Positions 60,901 to 64,000 of a stretch of 64,000 nucleotides of DNA are shown here, piece after piece. The translations under genes were made by a program, and so were the position numbers. Positions within the stretch are counted from its first letter, which is position 1. Each line of letters starts with the position of its first letter. Under the pieces are notes generated by a model, which saw nothing but the letters and a program-made list of their open reading frames with translations, made no database searches and was not told where the DNA came from. The DNA is from Marthasterias glacialis (Eukaryota > Echinodermata > Asteroidea > Forcipulatida > Asteriidae), in contig OU452222.1 in assembly GCA_911728455.2 (NCBI GenBank), positions 20,036,559 through 20,100,558 on the forward strand. The letters run 5' to 3'.

Positions 60901-63900
60901 CCCGAGACGGTGAATTCACAAAGAGCAAAGTTACCAGCTCCATCTGTAAATCTGTACATAACTTGGATGACATTTCCCTCTTGGACAAAGATCCCCGAGT
61001 TCACATTTTGGACAACAGAGGGCGCTATACCAGAATTATCCACTGCTAATGGCTCTGGCCAGGTGATGTACACAGGTTGATTTGAAGTAATGCTCACAAC
61101 AATATCGTCCGGGCAGAAAGTTACTGTTGGAGGAATGCTGTCAACAGCTGACGATGAAAGAGAAAATAAAACTAGAATTTTTCCACATTTCAAAGATTCA
61201 AGGGGAAAGATACCCAAATGTATCATTAACAAACTTGTTTTGTGGGGAGACGTTAAGTCAATTCTTAAGCCTTCTTAATATTAAAAACTGTATACTATAC
61301 AGTATTTAATACAGTGCATAGGTATTTTTTTAGCACATGACAAACAATTTTCAGCGGCACACGACATTGTCATGTTTTATGCATCATTGCCTAAAAGTCC
61401 TCTGTGTATATTTGTATATTTGACTAAGAAAACTTGCAGAAGATTAGTTTAACCAGTAGAAGCCGCATGCTGCGTATCAACTCACATATTTTCTGAGCCA
61501 CCAAACAGGCTACGTTAAAACACCATTGTGTCAAATTGGAATACAGGAACAGTGTCGCCCATACATACCACTGCTGAGGTTGCACAGAGCATGCACATAC
61601 TGAATGTTTTTAATACTTCTCATAATCCACTGGAAAGAAAATGTTCATGTTTTCAATGTGATTGAATAAATTTGATTCTTGAATCTTGAATCTAACGCTT
61701 CATTTCACCCACACAAAAAGAAAACATAGTTCGCCACTTTCTGGCTATTGAGCGGTGGTTTTTGTGTAATCTTCGATTCCAGAAGAGAATTACGAGACAT
61801 CGAGAGGCTTCCACCATTGTTTATTATTTGTATTTTGGCTCAGTGGAGGTAAGTCAGAGTGAACCAGGGATCCATCCATGGTTCCGGATTTAGTACCAAT
61901 CCTATGCAGTGCGTATGGTTATGGCTAAGTTTTGCAATTCACGGTGCATGAATTTGACATTTTCCCAGTCGAGAAAACAAAACGCACGGTGCAATAAAGA
62001 GAATCTTTGTTCTTTTGGGAAGTTTCTTTTTCAGGGTTTCTTTGTGCAAGCGTTACTCTAAGAAAAAAAAGTGATTCTGGCAATTTGGACATAATAATCT
62101 TGCCAGGGGGACAGGAAAAAATGGAAGAATCCCGGTGGCAACTGGTTAAAAAGCTTTGCTCTACAAGATATTACATGTTTTTTCAAGTTATCCAACTTAC
62201 AAATGTCACAGAGTATTCCAGTGTATCCTGCCGTACACACACACATAGTACCACCAGGAAGTGTAGCATCATGAACGCAGGTCCCTCCATTTTGACATTC
62301 ACAGTTACTAGCTAAACACAACAGAAATACAATCCAAAAGAACCACTAAAACAACTTGGAAGTTATCGTTCAATTGACAATTTCAATTCAATTAATTATT
62401 CTTCAAATACAATCCGTCTTCCTTTTTAACGAAACATACTTTTAAAAGTACATTGAACACTTTTGTAGAAACAAATATATGCTATGAATAGCATTTAAGA
62501 TATTTTTTAAAAGTAATACCATTTACATCATGGAGTCATTATTGAGCCAAAGGACAGAGGGATACCAGTTGACAACTAACCATACTGACCCAATTCATGT
62601 GATGTCATCACAATAATCTTAGTTGCACCATTTGAGGAGTCAGTGTCCCAGCATGCTATAGTACAGTGCACATTTTAGACATGAAACTTTGTTTTTGCAC
62701 AAAGAGAAAACTGTCATGCACAGTTGACAAAGCGAGGCCGTATCTGAATGAGTGGCTGCGGCTTCGACTACAACTGTTCCCAAGGATGTTGCTAAGGACA
62801 TCCTATACTGCAATGCATGCTGATGCAGCGATCCAGCCGTAGCCGTAGCGGTCTAATAATGGCTGTTAGACATTTCAACTCTGTCATTATGTATAACCAC
62901 TCTGATTTATAAACACACTGATTGTCTTACCTTGACCCGAGACGGTGAATTCACAAAGAGCAAAGTTACCAGCTGCATCTGTAAATCTGTACACAACTGG
63001 AATGACATTTCCCCCTTGGACAAAGATCCCAGAGTTCACATTCTGGACAACAGAGGGCGCTATACCAGAATTATCCACTGCTAATGGCTCTGGCCAGGTG
63101 ATGTACACAGGTTGATTTGAAGTAATGCTCACAACAATATCGTCAGGGCAGAAAGTTACTGTTGGAGGAATGTTGTCAACAGCTGATGGCAGAACAGAGA
63201 GTAAAAAGAAGACTTTTTAAGCGGATTTGAGGGCTAGTGAAATGAACAAAAAGTGGTTAAAATAGAATCAAATAGTGATTGAAGTTAACTTTATACAGTA
63301 CGACTCACAAAGATGCACAGGTAAAGCTTGCATTTATTTATTCATTCATTCACTCATTTATTTATTTATTATTACTAAGCGGATTTGAGGGCTAGTGAAA
63401 TGAACAAAAAGTGGTTAAAATAGAATCAAATAGTGATTGAAGTTAACTTTATACAGTACGACTCACAAAGATGCACAGGTAAAGCTTGCATTTATTTATT
63501 CATTCATTCACTCATTTATTTATTTATTATAATCGTCATCTTAAAAACATGAAAATTTGTTTCCTGTGCATAATACAGTAAAACTTAATACACAAAATTG
63601 TGAGGTACACAGGAAACATAGCTAGATTAATTGTAATGCACACACTAACTCATTTGGTACAGGCAGTTTGCCGGATTGTAATACTTGTGACTTAAAAGTT
63701 CAACTTCATTTTATTCTACTAAACCCTTTTTCTTCTCAAGGCAATAAATTATTGTCTTAAAAAAGGTTGTTGTTTACATACTTGGTAAGTTTAAATGTGG
63801 AAAGTTTACTTACGAGTTTCACAGAGTATTCCAGTGTATCCTGCCGTACACACACACATAGTACCACCAGGAAGTGTAGCGTCATCAACGCAGGTCGCTC

Positions 63901-63921
63901 CATTTTGACATTTACAGTCAC
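33819..63921 (-). CDS. Giant HYR/EGF/FN3 single-pass membrane protein, 29 exons, 5' end outside the window
   Basis: Order from the N-terminal side: EGF 63921-63814; HYR 63182-62931; EGF 62311-62201; HYR 61147-60896, 60798-60550, 59624-59364; FN3 58279-58004; HYR 57567-57331, 57209-56973; Pro-rich stalk plus HYR 56795-56067; HYR 55370-55134, 54060-53830, 52602-52366, 52223-51987, 51857-51624, 50867-50631, 50240-50007, 49101-48865, 48474-48238, 46092-45856, 44931-44695, 43772-43536, 42427-42173, 39753-39499, 38919-38671; four-Cys EGF-like 36553-36467; basic linker 35578-35516; EGF 35290-35174; TM and tail 33982-33819. All are GT/AG and phase 1-1, so about 2244 codons read without a break. HYR domains (here D.PP.I..CPSD...W.EPTA.D.SG...FTD.AGN.A.C.F) are Ig-like adhesion modules known from sea urchin hyalin. 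The membrane anchor distinguishes this from secreted hyalin. The role is inferred: cell adhesion or apical matrix binding. No signal peptide is visible because the 5' exons are missing. Confidence 0.92.
34248..35185 (-). repeat. 39-bp tandem array carrying a splice donor per unit, 24 copies
   Basis: The unit on the minus strand contains GCCAGGAGG|GTAAGTTAC, which is the exon-intron junction of the last EGF exon (35290-35174). The distance from the true donor (35174) to the lowest copy is 897 bp, exactly 23 units, so the array has no net indels. All but two units (CATCCTCC variants) keep the GT. Units carry either CAGTTG (open) or CAGTAG (stop) after the donor. The long minus-strand frame 34118-35260 is a by-product in another frame. 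Confidence 0.95.
35174..35290 (-). CDS. Membrane-proximal EGF-like exon
   Basis: Encodes DEIKDPCPCLNGGTC, then a loop and CNCASGFSGILC: six cysteines in EGF order. The exon is 117 bp, phase 1-1. Its donor (ATGCCAGGAGG|GTAAGT) is the seed of the adjacent array. A second donor at 35135 would add 13 in-frame residues including one extra Cys; any later donor would bring in a TAG. Confidence 0.92.
35516..35578 (-). CDS. Small linker exon with RRRR (furin-type) motif
   Basis: Encodes AFRRRRETSNLKDKIGRFIA, 63 bp, phase 1-1, with clean GT/AG ends. R-R-R-R before E fits the furin rule (R-X-K/R-R). It lies between a truncated EGF and the last full EGF, so cleavage would release the HYR ectodomain from the EGF-TM stub unless non-covalently held. 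Confidence 0.8.
36190..36290 (-). mobile_element. SINE-A fragment, reversed
   Basis: On the minus strand GTGGGTTCGAATCCCTG is a B box, followed by GACATTAAGCCGTAGGTCCCGTGTG, which matches the body of the SINE at 23233. The A-box part is missing. Confidence 0.7.
36467..36553 (-). CDS. Truncated four-cysteine EGF-like exon
   Basis: Encodes PVLNPCQTRPCRDNENC, a short loop and YICVPG. The first four EGF cysteines are present and the last two are replaced by VPG and the following linker exon. 87 bp, phase 1-1. It follows the last HYR exon (38919-38671). Confidence 0.78.
36785..37115. mobile_element. TTAA-ended element, truncated copy
   Basis: Carries family blocks: CTACCTGGAAATGGTAACTC, CCATGGTTCCGGGTTTAGTACC, TAGGTAATGGCT, GAGAATCTTTG, CAAGTTAGGGTTTCTTTGTGCC. 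Related copies lie in six or more other introns of this gene. The outer ends are decayed. Confidence 0.65.
37545..38230 (+). pseudogene. 3' fragment of an RLE-type non-LTR retrotransposon, frameshifted
   Basis: The forward frame 37545-38043 reads NLPKGIMKFMLNAFLNTLP, then a Cys-Cys-His-Cys zinc knuckle (CGLCGKRETLQHILNNC) and RPDLVLIN..IVIVELTIPFE, which fits a PD-(D/E)XK restriction-like endonuclease as in R2/NeSL-type elements. At about 38043 the frame closes and the protein continues in another frame (CLEVGSRGLVTNEN) to 38230, so it is broken. The reverse transcriptase core is absent. It is a 5'-truncated dead copy in an intron of the HYR gene, antisense to it. Confidence 0.82.
38671..46092 (-). 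CDS. HYR exons of the membrane-proximal block (6 HYR domains)
   Basis: Exons 46092-45856, 44931-44695, 43772-43536 (237 bp each), 42427-42173 and 39753-39499 (255 bp) and 38919-38671 (249 bp), one complete HYR domain each. Each begins near D.(V/T/L)PP.(I/V)..CPS and ends shortly after C.F.V. The exons are more diverged from one another than those at 48-52 kb, and introns are longer and full of mobile elements. 38919-38671 departs most (IDNSGEQAVQTSNKNSG). Confidence 0.92.
38930..39345. repeat. ~56-bp tandem repeat in an HYR intron, about 7-8 copies
   Basis: Unit: CAATATCAGGTCAAATCTAA, TCAATTGCTGAAATC, AAATTACAATCAAAGTAAAT. One copy is shorter by about 11 bp. It starts just upstream (on the minus strand) of the HYR exon 38919-38671. 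Confidence 0.85.
40218..40475. mobile_element. MITE with near-perfect inverted ends GCCCAATTTCATGGCTCTGC
   Basis: GCCCAATTTCATGGCTCTGC and TTAC at the left are matched by GTAAGCAGAGCCATGAAATTGGGC at the right. About 250 bp, no coding sequence. A diverged relative lies at 43155-43447. Confidence 0.85.
42700..43030 (-). mobile_element. tRNA-derived SINE (SINE-B), copy 1
   Basis: Minus-strand order: GGGTGGCGTGTGCGTAAAGC (A-box region), a decayed B box GGTTCGATTTTTCGGCTAGG, CATATGTGAGTAGAG, then CTGCAGGCCCTCCGG and GGCTGGCTATCACAGGAGCC. It aligns along its length with 53118-53416. A short AATAATATT run borders it. Confidence 0.75.
43155..43447. mobile_element. MITE, diverged relative of 40218-40475
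   Basis: GGGCCCAATTCCATAGAGCTGCTTA at the left and TAAGCAGCGCTATAACATTGTCCCC at the right form the imperfect inverted ends. Confidence 0.65.
43930..44640. mobile_element. TTAA-ended element, long copy
   Basis: Contains the full run of family blocks from GGCAAATGTTTCCCTGCCTGG to CCTTTGTTCTTTTGTTCCAAG, CATCGAGAGGCTTTCACC, CATGGTTCCGGGTTTAGTAC and GTCAGGGTTTCTTTTTGCCAG. Orientation is opposite to the copy at 46455. Confidence 0.65.
45395..45515. repeat. Dispersed GC-rich repeat, inverted copy at 62730-62870
   Basis: AGGATGTCCTTAGCAACACCC, with GCAGCCATAGCCGC downstream, resembles the complement of GTTGCTAAGGACATCCTATAC and GCCGTAGCCGTAGCGG at 62785-62855. Confidence 0.5.
46455..47055. mobile_element. 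TTAA-ended element with both ends
   Basis: Left end TTAAACAGTTGC; right end AACTGGTTAA; about 600 bp. The interior blocks match those at 43930 and 61445. TTAA at both ends suggests a piggyBac-like non-autonomous element, but the sequence next to TTAA is only loosely piggyBac-like. Confidence 0.55.
47160..48075. mobile_element. TTAA-ended element, copy split by a ~450-bp insertion
   Basis: Family blocks at 47160-47372 (GGAACAAAGGTCGCC, CTTCGTTTCACCC, CAGACCTTTGTTCC) and at 47820-48075 (TTTTGGCTCAATGGAGGTAAGTCCG, GTCAGGATTCTGGG) are interrupted by unrelated sequence that includes GGTCAATAACCCACCC. Confidence 0.5.
48238..52602 (-). CDS. Recently amplified HYR exons (7 domains, nearly identical)
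   Basis: Exons 52602-52366, 52223-51987, 51857-51624, 50867-50631, 50240-50007, 49101-48865, 48474-48238, all 237 or 234 bp. Most share the core ANWIEPTATD.SGNPPT, IKSREPGTNFA and VSYTFIDDAGNQAEC almost letter for letter; 52602-52366 is the divergent member (TTIDDAGVAPT). The two 234-bp exons begin DLPP instead of DT(I/L)PP, lacking one codon. Confidence 0.93.
48597..48740. mobile_element. MITE-like palindrome (family of 18985)
   Basis: AGACTTTGGAACACTGCATTGCAGCAGACTTACC and GGTTAAGCCTGCTGCCACCTAGTGTCC-like sequences form imperfect inverted ends around ACATAGTTCTGGGCG. The copy at 50363-50505 derives from the segmental duplication. Confidence 0.6.
49190..49790. mobile_element. TTAA-ended element copy (duplicated at 50955-51545)
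   Basis: Family blocks in order: CTGCTGGCACAAAGAAACCG, GAGAACAAAGATTCTCTTA, GCACCATGAATTGCAAAACC, TGACTTACGTCCATTGAGCC, GGTGAAACGAAGTGTTACAC, TCCGATTTTACACAAAATTG. The copy at 50955-51545 is its segmental duplicate. Confidence 0.6.
53118..53416 (-). mobile_element. tRNA-derived SINE (SINE-B), copy 2, best preserved
   Basis: On the minus strand: GGGTGGCATGGTTGGCATGT (A-box region), then GGTTCGATTCCCGGCTAGG (B box), CATATGTGAGTAGAG, and a tail region ending in short ATT repeats at 53110-53125. It lies in an HYR intron in the same sense as the gene. Confidence 0.8.
53830..55376 (-). CDS. Two HYR exons, one with tandem acceptors
   Basis: 54060-53830 (231 bp, HYR with GSIVSYTFTDGAGNEAVC) and 55370-55134 (237 bp, HYR starting DMPPVISGCPSD). 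For the second, the sequence CAAG|GTCCAG|TG offers acceptors at 55376 and 55370, six bases apart; both keep the frame, and 55370 gives the family length. Confidence 0.88.
54122..54352. mobile_element. MITE with TAGCGGCGTAG ends, copy 2
   Basis: TAGCGGCGTAGTCAGGA at the left is matched by TCCTTGGCTACGCCGCTGCA at the right. The interior has long G runs. Same family as 30905-31302. Confidence 0.75.
54850..55040. mobile_element. TTAA-ended element, short remnant
   Basis: Blocks CCATTGTGTAAAATC, GGTTGCCCGGACATTCCACTG, AGTGTGCACAGAGCATGCCC and GAGGCTTCCACCATTGTTTATTCG match the family; the rest is lost. Confidence 0.55.
56067..56795 (-). CDS. Proline/threonine-rich stalk fused to an HYR domain on one exon
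   Basis: The 729-bp exon starts at the most upstream of several possible acceptors (CACCCCAG|ACCCTG) and encodes seven copies of a 23-residue unit (TPDPVTPTLPPTPPPSPTPP), then an HYR domain (DTMPPEIENCLS, LEPTATDDSG, FTDAAGNKAEC). The HYR part has no acceptor of its own, unlike the other HYR exons. The stalk is expected to be extended and possibly O-glycosylated. The phase is 1-1 for any acceptor used. Confidence 0.87.
56328..56838 (-). repeat. 69-bp coding tandem repeat, ~7 copies, each with an acceptor-like site
   Basis: On the minus strand each unit contains a C/T-rich tract followed by CACCCCAG|ACCCTG; starts after AG fall at 56795, 56726, 56657, 56588, 56519, 56450 and 56381. Since 69 is a multiple of three, all are phase-compatible with the upstream exon. 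Confidence 0.92.
56973..57567 (-). CDS. Tandemly duplicated HYR pair
   Basis: 57567-57331 and 57209-56973, both 237 bp, share ISGCPD(D/N)I, NWTEPTA.DDSGLVPAV and FTDQAGNTAECVFNVNRL, separated by a 121-bp intron. They are much closer to each other than to other HYR exons. Confidence 0.92.
58004..58279 (-). CDS. Fibronectin type III exon
   Basis: 276 bp, phase 1-1. It encodes PQPPTDVDIVNVTSTSALVTWTGP, then YRLTTISPGS and LSALIPDTDYTVEVATALGSE: the Trp of strand B/C, the Tyr/Leu pattern and TDYTVEV of strand F are typical for FN3. It is the only FN3 module in view and sits between HYR blocks. Confidence 0.88.
58522..58772. mobile_element. MITE-like element with (A)ACCAAAG.TTATAGA ends
   Basis: AACCAAAGATTATAGAGCACC and AGATGGGGAACTC at the left are mirrored by GTTCCCCATCTTGCGCCTTCGG and TTCTATAACCTTTGGTCC at the right; GACGCCATTTCAG and GAAATGGCGCCC form an inner pair. 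Confidence 0.75.
58997..59277. mobile_element. MITE-like element, family also at 33330-33565
   Basis: The left end AAACCGATCCATTAAGCCCC and the right end GGGGCGTGGTTTAATGTATCCGTC are imperfect inverted repeats; inner blocks CCAATCACAGC and GCTGATTGGTCAG also pair. Confidence 0.7.
59364..63921 (-). CDS. N-terminal block in view: EGF-HYR-EGF-HYR-HYR-HYR
   Basis: EGF 63921-63814 (CKCQNGATCVDDATLPGG, CVCTAGYTGILC), HYR 63182-62931, EGF 62311-62201 (same EGF with CECQNGGTC), HYR 61147-60896 (nearly identical to 63182-62931), HYR 60798-60550 and HYR 59624-59364 (lacking the usual AGN; reads DSTGTAEC). The window ends shortly upstream of the first EGF, so more N-terminal modules are expected. Confidence 0.9.
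59735..59868. mobile_element. MITE-like element with GTTGTGGGGAC ends, copy 2 (reversed)
   Basis: GTTGTGGGGACTCCCTATTC, CCTTGTGGGGACAGGGTTTG, TTGCGGGGACCTTTG and ATCCCCACTACAAC match the reverse complement of 27640-27790, which lies in a different gene. Confidence 0.7.
61445..62140. mobile_element. TTAA-ended element with both ends (TTAACCAGT / ACTGGTTAA)
   Basis: Left end TTTAACCAGTAGAAGCCGC at about 61449; right end GGCAACTGGTTAA at about 62148. Interior family blocks include CATCGAGAGGCTTCCACC and CATGGTTCCGGATTTAGTACC. The right end lies about 50 bp from the EGF exon donor at 62201. A short right-end-like piece (CAGCTGCAACTGGTTAA) is also at 39413-39430. Confidence 0.6.
62730..62870. repeat. 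Dispersed repeat, inverted relative of 45395-45515
   Basis: GTTGCTAAGGACATCC and GCCGTAGCCGTAGCGG correspond to the complement of the copy at 45395. Confidence 0.5.
63221..63536. repeat. 158-bp tandem duplication in an HYR intron
   Basis: GCGGATTTGAGGGCTAGTGA starts at 63221 and again at 63379. The two copies match through the CATTTATTTATTCATTCATT microsatellite and appear identical by eye. Confidence 0.92.
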
Positions 63922-64000
63922 CTAAACATCATCAGAACAAATCAATAACAATTTCATACATTGAATTCAAATATGTTTGCAGGAAAAAACATGTTCTTTA

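Overview
The window looks like nuclear DNA of a marine deuterostome invertebrate, most probably an echinoderm or another ambulacrarian. The reasons are AT-rich sequence, short exons with canonical GT/AG introns, a large family of HYR (hyalin repeat) domains, tRNA-derived SINEs and very many short inverted-repeat elements. There is nothing bacterial here: no operons, Shine-Dalgarno sites or CRISPR arrays. The species cannot be fixed from the sequence alone.

Three genes can be reconstructed, all on the minus strand, with splice phases that close exactly. (1) 2475-12498: PRPF4B (PRP4 kinase), 11 exons, missing the first exon and the C-terminal exon(s). A 39-bp minisatellite of 58 copies (1-2272) lies directly downstream, apparently inside the next intron. 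(2) 20743-28235: a complete seven-exon gene of 634 codons plus stop whose core resembles the FAM217 family. (3) 33819-63921: the 3' 29 exons of a giant cell-surface protein with EGF modules, 22 HYR domains, one fibronectin type III domain, a proline-rich stalk, a basic RRRR linker, a membrane-proximal EGF, one transmembrane segment and a short tail. Its 5' end lies beyond the window. Nearly every extracellular module sits on one phase 1-1 exon, which fits growth by exon duplication, and recent duplications are still visible.

Between the genes, 12.5-20.7 kb and 28.2-33.8 kb hold mostly mobile DNA: nested inverted-repeat elements at 14.2-17.2 kb (two with readable target-site duplications), MITE-like palindromes, SINE pieces and simple tandem repeats. 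Introns of the HYR gene carry many copies of a TTAA-ended element and an antisense fragment of an RLE-type retrotransposon.

The most unusual theme is that three unrelated tandem arrays each carry a splice site in every unit. A 98-bp array in PRPF4B repeats the 3' end of a kinase exon with its donor. A 39-bp array in the HYR gene repeats the donor of the last EGF exon 24 times. A 69-bp coding array encodes the proline-rich stalk and has a phase-compatible acceptor in each of seven units. Two of the three could change the protein in frame by splice-site choice. No transcript data are available here, so usage is inference.
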